A DNA stretch of 64,000 bases from Bedellia somnulentella (lineage: Eukaryota > Arthropoda > Insecta > Lepidoptera > Bedelliidae): NCBI GenBank assembly GCA_963576735.1, contig OY755187.1, forward strand, positions 15,314,001 to 15,378,000, in the 5' to 3' direction. The notes beneath the pieces are model-generated. The model ran no database searches and had not been told where the DNA came from. It saw only the letters and a list, made by a program, of their open reading frames with translations. This document shows, in pieces, positions 20,610 to 32,767 of this stretch; the first letter of the stretch is position 1; each line of letters opens with the position of its first letter. A program made the position numbers and the translations under genes.

Positions 20610-22274
20610 GTGGTGCGCTTCGTCAGGGAGGCATTCCCTGGTGAGAATGTCTTTGACAACTCACCGGAGTTTGCCTGTAGACTGGTGGAGCGCATCGATG
20701 ATCTGAAGCAGAAGATCGCTGCTTGGGGTAAGCGAATTAGGCGATATTCTGAAAGGGTAAAGAGGTACCAACAGAATCGTCTCTTCATGAGTGACCAGAA
20801 GAAGTTCTACAGAACTTTGGAGCGTCCCGATGTGGTTTCGACAGGTCAGCGACCGGAAAAAGCCGATGTAGTTGCCTTTTGGCGTGGGCTTTGGTCGCTG
20901 CCTGTTGATCACGAAGAGGGCCGATGGTTCGAGGCGGTCGAGGGAGCGTGCGAGCCCATAGCGCCCATGAACCCCGTCAACATATCCGAGGAGGATGTGG
21001 TGGCTGCGATCCGTAAGGCTCCGAACTGGAAAAGTCCGGGGCCGGACGGATTGCACCATCACTGGTTGAAGGGGTTCACGCGCTGTCACGCTACTCTCGC
21101 CCGTCAGTTCCAAAGCGCCCTCGAGAGTGGGACGCTACAGAACTTCTTAACTACTGGGGTCACTCATTTAGCTCCAAAGAGCGATGCTACCGCGGATCCA
21201 TCACAATACCGCCCCATTACTTGTCTTTGTACAATTTACAAGACCTTGACATCCGTTCTGAGCTCCAAGATTACTCAACACATTGTTGATAACAATGTGA
21301 TCTCTGGAGCTCAGAACGGATGTAGGGGCGGTAGTCGCGGTAGCAAGGAGCTGCTCCTCATCGACGCGGTCGTAGGCCAACTGGTCAAACGCAACCGTCG
21401 GAACTTCTCCGCTGGCTGGATAGACTACAGGAAGGCGTTCGATTCGGTACCTCATACATGGCTCATGAGGGTCCTCGAGCTGTACAAAATTGATAGTACA
21501 GTTCGACACTTCCTCGGGCAGTGTATGGGGTGCTGGAGAACGATCCTGAGTTTAGACGGTCAGCGGATGACGGATGCGAATGACCTAATTGATATAAGGC
21601 GAGGGATTTTCCAGGGCGATTGCCTGAGACCAGTTTGGTTTTGCTTGGCCCTGAATCCTCTAAGTACACTCTTGGAGAATTCAGGGACAGGCTTTCAGTT
21701 TCGGAGAGGCGGACCACGCTTGCCTCATCTCCTTTACATGGATGACCTGAAGCTTTACGCCCCCACGGCTGACAGATTGGCGGAGCTACTGACGATCACT
21801 AATGATTTCAGTGGTTCCGTCAAGATGGAGCTTGGGGTCGATAAGTGTGCGGTCATTCATGTCGAGAAGGGGCATGTCGTGCACTCTGATGGTGTCGATG
21901 TCGGCACCAATCATTTGAGGGCACTCTCCGAGGCTGAAACATACCGGTATCTGGGCATGTCACAAACCATCGGTGTGAAGGTGGCAGACGTGAAACAGGG
22001 TGTTTGCGAGGAGTTTTGTGAATGCCTGAAAAGTGTGCTTAATAGCTACTTGTCAGGCGTTAATAAAATCCGAGCCATTAACTCCTGGGTCATGCCTGTA
22101 CTGATGTACACGTTTGGCGTGCTCAGATGGACTCAGTCCGAACTAGACGCACTGGACAGACGAGTCCGCACGACGATGACCTCTCATCGAATGCATCATC
22201 CGAGATCGTCGGTTATGAGATTGTATATCCCGCGGAAGTGTGGTGGTCGAGGCCTCTTGAGTGCCAAAACCATG
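20610..22274 (+). pseudogene. RLE-type LINE reverse transcriptase (first part of split ORF)
   Basis: Residues run from the pre-RT region through the fingers and palm: NWKSPGPDGLHHHWLKG, YRPITCL, GWIDYRKAFDSVPH (first catalytic Asp region), GIFQGDCL and LLYMDDLKLY with YMDD at residues 376-379. The thumb region YRYLGM and the start of the linker (RGLLSAKTM) follow, where element A breaks the frame. No other frameshift or stop is seen. The frame is open upstream of this start to about 20,580. The YMDD motif instead of F/YADD is typical of R4/Dong-like elements. Confidence 0.85.
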
Positions 22275-22946
22275 CTGCCCTCCGTTAACTAAAAGGTCGT
22301 TAAGCCACATACGGTCGATTTTTAGTTTTAAATGCCATCTTACATAGAAAAAAAAACTCTATCGATCTGGCTTACAGACGTTTATGCAACGTTTTTAGTT
22401 TAGAAGATAGTTTAAGAAAAATAGACGTTAACTACATCAAATTCTATGTTTAACAATGCTAAAATGACGTTAACTGTAAAAACTTAGGTAAATGGTCAGA
22501 TGCAGCCCTTTACGCCATCCATGCACAAAAATTGTTTTGCACGTTACATAACAAAAACCACATTAACTGAGTTTACTTCACTATAAAACAGTTAGGATGC
22601 TATAGCGATATTTATGTCAAGAGTTATTTATTTAGATCACAATGACATACTACACTAAAAAGTTACTTTACTAAAATCCTTTACTACACAGACGTTAAAC
22701 ACTCTTAACGGTTTTATTGTGTAGGATGATTGAAAAATAATAATTATATTTACTTTTTTCAAACCCTTTATCGGCTTTTAAATACTCCTTGAAATTAAAA
22801 GCTGTATGTATCCTTTACACTAGAAAGACGTTAAGCTACAATACTAAGCTAAAAAGTCACATTTTGATCTCACCGGGTGAGCCCGGCTGCGTAAGTATGA
22901 TAGTAGTTTAGCTCAAAGAAGTAAAGATAAAAATATAAAAAAGAGG

Positions 22947-24539
22947 ATGGCATATTCTTTGAAACCAGGGTGTGATCAAAAGTGTCTTAAAAAATGTGGT
23001 ACTAAATTTAACGATCAAGAGCGTGAAAATATAAACTTAAAGTATTGGAACTTAATGTGAGTCGTAAGTAGTGATACGTAATGTCGAGAGTTGCAACAGC
23101 TGTCCCAAAAAGGAAAAGTACCAGCGATCTAAAAAGAAAACCAAAGAGATCCTTTTGGCTTTATGCAAGTGACGGGACTACTATCGAGGTATGCAAAATA
23201 TTTTTTTTAACCACATTAGGTTACAACAAAACTTATGATAAGATTTTGCGCTTTGATAACCTTCCATCAACTGGTCTCAACAAGACCAGCGCGGCATGCA
23301 CCAAAAAACACCGTTGTTTGATCGCCAGTTTGATAACATGTTGAATCTTTCCAACCAACAGAACCACACTACAGACGGGAACATGCACCATTTAGGCGAT
23401 ATCTGCCAAGTGATCTTAATATCACCATGATGCACGACAATTTTTGTAAAGCTTATCCTAATCAAGTTGTGTCCTATGAGTTGTACCGAAAACATGTCAA
23501 AAAAAATAATATATCTTACACAAGGCTTGGTAATGAAGAATGTGAGACATGTGAGGCTTACGATTTGCACAAAATACAGACTTCGCATGATGCAACTGGC
23601 CAGCTGGAAGTAGAATGCAGTACTTGCGTAGAATTCGGGAAATATACAAAAGCAAGACAGCTTTATAGTTACCACAGAACTATTGAGTAGAATAAGAAAA
23701 AAAAAATATACTGCAGATCTAGAAAAAGTTATTATGTTACCGAGAATGGAAACATTCCAATCAGTTATATTTGCTCAGAAACTCGTGGTTTTTAACCAAA
23801 CCTTTGCGCCCGTAGGAACAATCTCGAATTCGAGCAAACCCATAACTGTTTTATGGAATAATTCAATCTCGGAGAGAAAACAAGAAGACATAATGAGTGC
23901 ATTTTATGCATTTATTATTCGTCATCGGGATGTCAACAATGTAAATATTTGGGTGGACAACTGTAGTTTGCAAAACAAGAACTGGCTGTTGATTTCACTG
24001 CTTGTTCATTTGGTCAACTCAGATTTGATCTGCACAAACAACATCTCTTATTTTATTTCGAACCAGGGCACACCTAAAATGAGTTCTGACCAAGTGCACA
24101 AACAAGTAGAACAAGCGATGAAAAGATGGGCAGGCTGTATGATTTCATAGATTTTACTGAAGCTGTTGCATCCATAAATAATGGAAAAGTATCGGTTGAA
24201 TCACTGTTACCACCATTTTTTTTAAACGTGCCTAATATAATATCTGACAGGCGCATTCAAAAGTCAAATCCAAGAGCTTATCTTAAAAACATGGTACAAA
24301 TATCTTTCCGACGTAGCAATTTCGGTCTGTTTTACAAAAGCTACTTTTATGATGAGTTTACGCCATTACAATTTATGAACGACAAGTACTTAAAAAATCC
24401 AAATGCTTTTACTATTACTTTCCGTACTTCCCCAAAAGGGTTGGATTCACAGAGAAAAGCTGGTATAATAAACAAATTAGGCTCTATAATACCCCCACAT
24501 AAAATGCTATTTTGGAATAATTTGCCAGCTAGTGATTAG
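22947..24539 (+). pseudogene. decayed RNase H-like (DUF7869-type) transposase gene of element A
   Basis: Read across frames: a Cys-rich N-terminus (PGCDQKCLKKCG, then YWNL), a basic block PKRKSTSDLKRKPKRSFW with VCKIFFLTTLGY, then ESFQPTEPHYRREHAPFRRY, CETCEAYDLH, DLEKVIMLPRMETF, WNNSISERKQED, NIWVDNCSLQNKNW and SSDQVHKQVEQ, ending LGSIIPPHKMLFWNNLP. The Asp of DLEKV, the Asp of WVDN and the acidic residues around SSDQVHKQVE are in the order of a DDE/RNase H-fold catalytic core. Frameshifts near 23,060, 23,340, 23,690 and 24,130, and possibly more, inactivate it. Catalytic assignment is inference. Confidence 0.72.
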
Positions 24540-24879
24540 TAATCTCTTAGATTTTTCGCAACATGGAAGTGACAATTACGTAAAAGACTGAAGTGTTATT
24601 GATTTTACATATTATTTTAATCCAGTTTTATTGACTTATTAGACTTAAGTAAATAACTGATATGACTGAGTTCCTAGATTGCCAATAACAAAGAATATTA
24701 TTAAAATAACACTATATTACCTCAAATAATGTGGTAAATAAATAAGACTTATTTTTAAGGGGCTATTGTGATAAAATTTCATTTAAGCGAGATGTTCATT
24801 TATTACCTTAAGTCATTGTTAATAGTTTTTGATAAATTTAAATTTTATAGCAATTTTATTAGTAATTAAAAGATGTTAT

Positions 24880-25122
24880 ACATACATATACTCACGGCTA
24901 TATTTCCCTAGAAGGGGTAGCCAGAGCTAAGGAATTATAAATTCCTCAGAAACTTTTGGAAGTTGAGTGGTGGAAAAGATGGTAAAAATAAAGGTTTTTG
25001 GTGATAGATCTCCAACCGCATCGCCCAAAAATCCAATAAAACCCCCAATACCCTTAGTCGCCTCTTACGACACCCGTGGGTAGAAAAGGGTAACGACATT
25101 CTGAGCCGACACTACACGTCAA
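24880..25122 (-). mobile_element. RES short element inserted in element A
   Basis: A complete copy with atactcacggctatatttcc at the tail side and ctgagccgacactacacg at the 5' side. Flanks are aaaagatgtta on the left and aaaagatgtta on the right (24,869 and 25,121), an 11-bp target duplication. Confidence 0.88.
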
Positions 25123-26000
25123 AAGATGTTATGTTGTTCCTAAAAGTTGAATAACCATAAATACATATCTAACTGTTCCAGAATATCAGTAAATTATCAT
25201 TGTAATTCGTTAAGTGCCATATTCTTGGAAATGTATATATTAAGGTTAAAGTGCAATATTATTTTGTTTTTCATGTCCAAGTCCATTATTTACAGAAGAA
25301 TAAGTCTGATACTTAAATTTTATTTTTATATACACTGCTTTATTTAAATAAACAGTTAATTACTGCATTACATTTCTTTTAATAAGTCAACATATCCATC
25401 ACAAAGTACATAGCTAAAACACCGTTTTCATTCCAGGTTTCGAGCTTAACTACCTTATAGAGTAGTAATTATAAGATGAAATACCATTGTTAAAAAATAA
25501 AATCGTGCTTGAGCCAAAAAACTTAGCTATAAAGCAGGTAAACTACTGTAAATATCTTTTAGTGAGGTTTCATATCAATCAACTTAAATAAATACTTAGC
25601 TTTACAGTCGTTAAGTATCTTAGCGACCATTTAGCGGAGGAGTTGCAGATAAATTCCAACGTTAAAAAATCTAGATACATGTTAACATATAATTCCTACA
25701 CTTAACAGTCGTCAGGGTATACTTAGTGACCTTTAAGTGAAGTGTTCGAGTAAAGTTTAGATAGAATTTTGCACAGCTAAAAAGCCAAAAGGCTTTTTTT
25801 TTTATTTAAACCTAGTTTTTACAAATCATTATTTTGTGATCCGATGGCAAATGAAAATAGCTTTCATTACGTTTTCGTTTTTTTTTAATACGATAAATAA
25901 CTGCGAAATGGCATTAATTCTATTTTTTTCCCACGTTTTTCGCCCATATCTCAAAACTAGGTTTTGTGGCTTAACGATCTTTTAGTTAACGGGGGGCAGC

Positions 26001-26951
26001 ATGCACAACCGTGAGGTATGCAACCTCAGAAACTATTTTTTGACGATGACGGATGATAGTATTCGGGGAGAGGTGGTCGCTAGTGATAAAGGACTGACTC
26101 CCTTATCGTTGGCCTCACAGGATTGGCGAACCCCGGAGGTACTTAGCACCTCTGATCGGGAGTCCGTATGGAAAGAGAAGGAGCTGCACGGGAGGTTTTA
26201 CAAGGTACTTCACGAACCTTTCGTGGACCGTAAAGCCTCCCTGCATTGGCTGCGTTTCGGGGACCTCTTTGGGGAAACCGAAGGTTTTGTCTGTGCAATA
26301 CAAGACCAGGTTATCAAGACGCGGAACTATCGGAAATACATCCTAAAGGACGGTACCACAGACATCTGTCGAGCATGTGGCCGTCCCGGAGAGTCACTTA
26401 GGCATGTTATTTCCGGTTGTTCGGCTCTTGCTAACACTGAGTACTTGCACAGACACAACCAAGCAGCCAAAATCCTACATCAGGAGCTCGCTCTGAAATA
26501 CGGACTCTTGCAACAGAGGCTGCCGTATTACAAGTATCTGCCGGAGCCAATCCTAGAAAACGACCGAGCCAAAATCTATTGGGACCGATCCGTTATCACG
26601 GACAGGACTATTCTAGCGAATAAGCCTGATATCGTGGTATGGGATCGGTCGCAGTCGAGGGTATTTCTAGTGGATGTCACTATCCCTCATGACGAGGGTC
26701 TCGTGAAAGCCGACACCGAGAAGCGTCGGAAATATCTCGATCTGGCTCACGAGATCACCGACATGTGGGGTGTGACTTCGACAGAAATAATCCCAATTGT
26801 TTTGTCCGCGAACGGGTTAATTCCAACCAGCCTCGCGACCAACTTGAGGCGGTTGGATTTCTGTGGCGTGTCGGTTCCAGCACAAATGCAGAAAGCGGTG
26901 CTGCTCGATACGGCTCGGATCGTCCGTCGGTTCTTGAACCTGACTCCCTGA
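26001..26951 (+). pseudogene. RLE-type LINE C-terminus: zinc knuckle and PD-(D/E)XK nuclease (second part of split ORF)
   Basis: Continues the reading frame broken at 22,274. It contains CRACGRPGESLRHVISGC (a CCHC-type knuckle, ~26,367-26,420), then KPDIVVWD (26,622 on) and VFLVDVTIP, the PD...D-X-K-like core of the restriction-like endonuclease that cuts the target in R2/R4-group LINEs. The frame is uninterrupted to its stop. Confidence 0.85.
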
Positions 26952-27034
26952 CCCCGACCGACTGTTCTTTTGTCGGGGAGTACCGCCTCTCCCATTTAAA
27001 ATTTATATTTTCTTTTTCGGCCATGGGAGAGGCG
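26952..27034 (+). promoter_or_regulatory. LINE 3' UTR double hairpin
   Basis: Two stem-loops follow the stop: ccccgac with gtcgggg (about 26,951-26,979), and cgcctctcccat with atgggagaggcg (26,984-26,995 and 27,023-27,034). The second stem is kept without change in the separate copy at 57.1 kb, which fits a role in recognition of the RNA by its reverse transcriptase. Confidence 0.6.
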
Positions 27035-27376
27035 AGGAACTAAAAGTAATGCCAAAATAATAATAAACCGTTTATTTTCAGATAAAAACATTCATAGGAT
27101 TAGTAAGAGAAACAAATAAAACTTACAACTATATTTGTTAGTATTTGACTTACAGCTAAGCTTATACCTACTACTTAATACTATATTTACAAAGTTTATT
27201 TACAAGAAGATAAGTCCAGTGCTTCAGAAACCGGCCGTCGATCCTGTCAGCTATAACATTGAGGATGGTGTTGGGCGACGCGCGGAGTATATGTTTTTAT
27301 GTTACTTTAAAATATCAGTCATTTTTTTTAAACTATCAAATATTGGAAAAAAATATGTTACACAGATTATGTGTTC

Positions 27377-27634
27377 TGTGTAGTGTTGACTTAGAATAGC
27401 ACTACCCCATTTCTTCCGGTGGGTGTACGTAAGAGGCGACTAACGGTATAGGGGCTTTTAAGGGATTTTTGGGCGATGCGGTTGGAGACCCATCGCCAAC
27501 AACCTTCACTTTGCCATCTTTTCCCCACTCAACTTTCCAAAAGTGGCTGAGGAATTTCTAATTCCTTAGCTCTGGCTACACCTTCTAGGGATTTATAGCC
27601 GTGAGTATATGTATGTACGTATGTACAGATTATC
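27377..27634 (+). mobile_element. RES short element, complete
   Basis: The clearest sense copy: starts gtgtagtgttgacttagaat, carries gggcgatgcggttggagacc, and ends tagccgtgagtatatgtatg. Confidence 0.88.
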
Positions 27635-28666
27635 ACTAAAGGTCAGTTCAGCATTTTGAACAACTTTTGACAATAAAACATGGAAGGTAGTTTTATTAAA
27701 ATGCACATTTCCATACAAATTGAATCAATTAATCTCATAATTTATAAAATAACGTGTTTTTTTTTAATTTTCGACACATGGTTTATTGATAAAAGTTGTT
27801 CAAGATGAAAAATACGCCGCCGGAGAAAAAACCTACTATTGATTGAATTAGTGGTACGTGTATATGATCTTTTAAATGTACAATCATATTGTTTTACTGT
27901 TTTTATTTATTCTATATAAATATATATCTAAGGAGTTTTTTTAATAACTACAAAATATCAATTAACTGTTATATCACAATATTATTCATTTTTTTCATTC
28001 GAGTTAAAATATTTTTTATATTTTTCTGTATCTTCTTTAATTATTTGTCTATATCGTCTCATTTTTTAAGCCGCAGTCAAAGGCCTGATTGCATTAGGTA
28101 AGTATGTAAACCTGTAAAACAATAAAGTATAAAACATTTGGAAAAACTGTTTAAGCAAAAAAAAAAAACCAAATAACATCCAAGGTCCCAATTCTCATAA
28201 TTTCGCTTTATTGAGCCGTATAACCAATATTCCTGATATTTAATCTTTACCCCAATATAAATGCAAAAAGTGACCGGGGTCCTTGAAATCCCACGTTTCT
28301 GACCACCCCCATTACAGAGATAAAGGTCGTGAGAATATGTATGTATGAACAGCAATCGAGATGCTATTGCAACTTTATTACTAACAATTATAAAATTCTT
28401 ATTCTCTTAATATTAAGCTCAAGTATAATTCTAGTAGCTATCGATGAATGAGTGAACAAAAATTCACTTATAAAATAAGATTTATGTCATAATATTGCAA
28501 TTAGCAATTTAGTAGTTCGGTCGATATTGTAAAGAAGAGTACCAAAAGTTACGTAGCAGTGTGCCATCAACTTTACAAGGTCTTGATCGTTACTTTTTAA
28601 GTCTCTTCTTTGAAATGTTGTTCCTATTTGTGTACTTTCCCTTTTGTTGTATGGTGTTTTGTTAAC
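27635..28666. other. no gene recognised; one RES tail fragment
   Basis: AT-rich. A possible RES tail fragment (attacagagataaaggtcgt, then gagaatatgtatgtatg) lies at 28,309-28,350. Nothing else is supported. Confidence 0.35.
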
Positions 28667-28667
28667 A

Positions 28668-29766
28668 TGTATATGTCGCAGCCTACTGGTTAAATCAGCC
28701 AGCTCATTAAGCAGCTAGCCGCTTAATTAAACGCCGGTTCCTAGTTAAACGGCTAGACCTCTTGTAAAATTAATTGTCGTCATTGAACGTCCAATTACCC
28801 GGCTGATTGAATAGTTAGCCCCTTGGTTTAGGCTGACGTTACGTCAGGCGGGTGATTTGAATTTAGTAATTAAACATTTAAATTTTCATTTAACATTTAT
28901 TTTTTATTAAATTTAATAGAATAACTGTTGAAAAAGTACAATCATGGAAATTTCAATAAATACACCAGCACTAGCTGGATAATAGCAGTTTTTGCGACAA
29001 TTTGGAAAGTTTTGGAGGTTATGAATTATATACAAAATGCTAGGGTGACCATGAATAACAACCAAAAAAAGTCTGCAATGGAATATTATTGGATGAACAA
29101 GTATGATGTCATGGTGGTTGAAAATGAAGAGCAATGATCCCATGATGCGTATTATACCTAGGGCCTAAGCCTATTAATACACATATTTCTGTTGCTAATC
29201 AATTTGAAACAAATCCTGGCTTATATTCTGAATCAGAGCCATTCGGTATAGAAATCATACAGAATGAAACTGAAAGCTAAAATGATAATAATATTGAAGT
29301 TACATGAATTGCGATTGAGGACTTAAAAAAATGTTGAGCCAAATTTAACTTGTGTGGTATGACACTACTTTTAGCTAGTGTTCCAAAGCTTTGTGCCATT
29401 TAATTTAAAGTATTGCTGCCATAAGAAGTACCTAAGCCAAATATTGTTTTGAAGTTTGATGCGAATTAATTTTTTAGATGCCTTTTTAAATACCTACCCA
29501 TATTTTTGTAGCGCACTCTTTGATTTTTTTTTAAATTATTACAGTTTATTATTTAAAGTTACTAGTTTTTATTTTCATGCTGCATAAAATCTCATAGTCA
29601 CCCTAGATAACCAGACGGCGATATAACGTTCAGCCAAGTGGTTGGACGTTGTGTTCAACTTAATGGCTGACTGAAGTTTAGCCCTTTACTAGAAGCCGGC
29701 GTTTAATTAAGGGGCTAGCTGCTTTGTCAGCTGGCTGATTTATCCATTTGGCTGCGACATATACAT
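28668..29766. mobile_element. 1.1-kb non-autonomous DNA transposon with TIRs
   Basis: The ends are inverted: tatgtcgcagcc on the left and ggctgcgacata on the right, followed by further inverted blocks (aatcagccagct / agctggctgattt; cttaattaaacgccgg / ccggcgtttaattaag). TA flanks both ends. A 69-codon frame at 28,928 contains EYYWMNKYDVMVVENEEQ, which looks like a relic of a transposase-linked protein but is too short to name. Confidence 0.7.
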
Positions 29767-31700
29767 GATTCATCTACCTATCTATCTATCTTCTTCACGT
29801 CTTACTTACGTCACGCAGACGAAGTTGCGCGTGTCAACTAGTAAAATATATATGGTTTTGTTATAAAATGTGTACTGAATTTGATGCTCTTCATCTGTAC
29901 TTCAACTTTTTCTCGAGTTTTTGATGTCTCTTGAAGTCTTTGAGTCATTTTTCAAAAAAAACTTACCCTTTCCCGGGGGTGATTTAAAAATCAAAATACA
30001 CAGATCTTTTTCATATCTTTCGAACCAAATTACATAGAAAAACTCATTTTATTAGACTAATACAACAGATTGCCAGTAAAATAAAATCTTTTGGAAATGA
30101 AATGATTTGTGAACACCTCATTTGAAAAGCCGGGCTATCAGAGCAATTGAGAATTTCAACCGTGCACTTTACTGTACAATGAGGCCAAATTCGAGGGTCG
30201 AAAGTAGATATTATTAAACCTTTCACCAAAAAGCCGTAATTTAATTTTCTTTAATGAATAATATTCTTGAATTGCAGCCATATCTCAGGATTTTGCGAAT
30301 ATAATTCCATATTGTACTTTCTTTGCTACGAATGAATTTACTTGGCCAAGTTGCTGTCACAAAAATGACAAAGAAATCTTAACGAGGTAGTTAGTATTCA
30401 TAATTTTATAGTACTGTATAATAACAAATAACACCTCAGCCTTCCCGTGACCATGATAAATGAAAAGTTTTCGAAACGTCGTCGGGCTTTTAAAAAAACA
30501 TGTAATAACACGCGATTAAAATATCCGAAAGTCAATAGTTGTTTCAATTATAATCTTTATAATGGTAAATACGCAATCAAGAGCTATTGAATATCTGGAA
30601 AATGACCTTTTTTAAAAGATATTTTATTTATTTGTTAAGCTTAAGATATTACTCAGAATTAGCGGTGTAGTGTTGGTTTAGGATACCACTACCTCATTTC
30701 TTTCCGTGGGTAGCATAGGAGAAGAATAAGAGTTTGTGGGGGGCTATTGGGTATATTAAAAAAATTGGAATAAGATATTAAAAATTAGACTCTACGTATA
30801 TGTAAAAAATCTTATAATTACATTCATTACAATCATATATGCATAACTTCCTTTAATATGTATTATCCATGAAACAATTTAGTACTATAACGCCATTCTA
30901 TTAAATATCGCCCCCCTTTAATACTCTCACCCTCTCCTTAATGTTGGGAGTGTAAATATCTTTGAGAAGGCTTATTGATGGTGATTCGTTTCCAACCGTC
31001 ATATCACAGCACAGTGCCCAACAGTATAGTAATCTCTTAGGACGACGAGCTGAGAGAAGGGTGGTGCTATTCGGAGTCATAAATACACAGGATATGGTCT
31101 ACTAGTACTAGACAAATATGACTATGGATTGAATTAACACATCTTAAGAAAAACTATGTTAACTGTAAAATAAATAAAAACACAGCACAAACTAAATTAA
31201 TTACTGACAAAATTCATGTGTTCTTTTGTTAATTCAATTTTGTTTATGATTTATCAACACACAATAAATATCAAATGATCTATCTATTTACCAGTAATTC
31301 GCACAAAGTAAACGAGGCACAGCCCAAGACTAATGTGCCGTATCTTAATAGGAATCTCGTCTCATAATGTCCGAGTCATCAGCGTTTTTCGAAAATTCCC
31401 TTCTTAAGTACTATCAGACGTTACGTTGATAAGAACCCGGTTTTAATAAGTCCAGTGATACTAACCTACTTGGTCGACCATAGAGTTCATAGTTGAGCGG
31501 ACCTTTTTTGATGTAATCTCCGTCTCGGAATTGAAGAAGTGATTCTATATTTGAAAATCCGGCGTTTTTTGTCAGTTCATTAAAAACAAACTTTTTGCTA
31601 GCATTGAGGTTTTTCTGAGTAGCCCTGCGATTGTTTTGGAGTGGACAACTTTTTGGCTGGCTATGGAATAAAAGACTTATTTTTCGAAGTTAAGTAATTG
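29767..31700. other. no gene recognised; degenerate RES fragments
   Basis: AT-rich. Weak RES pieces lie at 30,663-30,740 (gtgtagtgttggtttaggat) and 30,985-31,095 (opposite strand, with ggtggtgctattcggagtc). I see no exon. Confidence 0.35.
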
Positions 31701-31860
31701 CACTACTCCTTCTGTGGGGTAACGGTTAGAAAGTCGGGTTATGGCTCGGAGGTCGCGGATTCCATTGTCGCCGTGAAACCTCACACATTTAATTAAGTGA
31801 GATATCTCGCATTTTGATCAGGATATTGCAAGCTAAATCTGTAAATGTATGTAAAACTAA
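31700..31860 (+). mobile_element. degenerate tRNA-derived SINE
   Basis: A head-like segment (ttctgtggggtaacggttag, then ggaggtcgcggattccattg) is followed by cgccgtgaaacctcacacat and agatatctcgcatttt. The B box is mutated. Confidence 0.45.
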
Positions 31861-31887
31861 TATGATTCCAAGGTTCGGAGGCTAGGT

Positions 31888-32074
31888 AAAGAGCTTATTC
31901 CATTACACTTTGTCGTTGCTGAATTCAGACGTCCTTCGAAGTTACTGCCGCAGACGCTTGTTATTCCACTACACAAATTTCAGTTCTAGCGTTCTGAACG
32001 TTATTCCACTAGTCTGAATTCAGATTCTGTGGCGTTCAGACGTCTTCATTCAGACAAATGGAATAAGCTCTTAA
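31888..32074. mobile_element. small MITE, 187 bp
   Basis: The ends are inverted: aagagcttattccatt and aatggaataagctctt. The interior repeats ttattccact twice together with related tcagacgt/gaattcagac motifs in both directions. Confidence 0.7.
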
Positions 32075-32767
32075 GGGACCGACGGAGGCAAGCTCAAACT
32101 TTCTACTGAGAACGTATATGCTACGAGTTTCATGGTAATGAAACGTATGCGGCCGAAAACTATAAAAGAACAGACTAGTATAGTAGCGATGGTGGTTTAT
32201 TGCGGTCATAGTTGCAAACGCCTAATACAATGGTTCATCATCACACACACATTGCAATTTGCAAGTAAATAAGTGATTTTAAAATAGAACGTTCGTGTTC
32301 AAGTACAGGCTCAGTATACAGGGCTTCCATTTTATATTTGAAAAGTCTATCAACACCTAATCTATTATAAATGGTCAACAAGTCGTTTAAACTCAAAGTC
32401 TGATTTCTTATAAGCTTATAAACATATGAATATTAACTAGTAACACCTAGACCCAGCTAAACCGTATCTCGGGCAATCCAGGACACAATGACGACGTGAA
32501 AACAATCGGCGGTAGACAGCGCGATGTATGCAAATCTAGATTGGCTCGGGCGGCTGCGAGCGCGGTCTCTGTGAGTTGCACTGCCTCAGCTGCCTCAGCT
32601 GGCTTGAGCAGTAGGGAAACTTGGTTATATGTTTCTTTATAAAATAAAACATACTTAAGTCACTTACGATTTACGTCAGGAACTCTTTAATTCTTTTAGA
32701 GACCTTTTTTAAGGTTTATTAAAATAATGGCTCTTTAAAAAAAACATATCTTTTCAAATTGCAGTAT
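32075..32767. other. no feature recognised; one GC-rich patch
   Basis: A locally GC-rich patch with a short gctgcctca tandem lies at 32,515-32,620. It has no supported gene; it could be a promoter or an unknown exon. Confidence 0.3.

Larger units (their letters stand above)
22275..25999 (+). mobile_element. DNA transposon element A (CTGCC termini, CATG duplication)
   Basis: The terminal inverted repeats are ~34 bp with two mismatches, both starting CTGCCC and containing CGTTAACTAAAAG and TCGTTAAGCCACA. The 4-bp CATG lies on both sides (22,271-22,274 and 26,000-26,003). The host LINE frame continues exactly once one CATG is removed. The subterminal zones carry many variants of acgttaa and ctaaaa(a)g. 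A decayed DUF7869-type gene occupies the left-centre. At 24,880 a RES element inserted into it later. Confidence 0.85.
20563..27062 (+). mobile_element. 5'-truncated LINE with restriction-like endonuclease (R4/Dong-like), split by element A
   Basis: The open frame starts around 20,580 without an element 5' end, so the copy is 5' truncated. After removal of element A (22,275-25,999 plus one CATG) the frame is continuous to a stop at 26,951. The 3' UTR carries two hairpins and ends aataataataa. TAA-repeat targets and YMDD-type RT with a C-terminal restriction-like nuclease fit R4/Dong elements; the clade is inferred from motifs only. The GC content is clearly above its surroundings. Confidence 0.8.

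Noticed and set aside
20537..21717. Minus-strand frames of 80-150 codons
   Set aside because: Shadows of the plus-strand RLE-type LINE frame.
29767..32074. Tandem or CRISPR-like array
   Set aside because: Repeated short motifs here belong to one small MITE and degenerate SINE pieces; no regular repeat-spacer spacing exists.
32500..32640. GC-rich patch as a host promoter or exon
   Set aside because: No open frame with splice sites and no start motif; only composition supports it.
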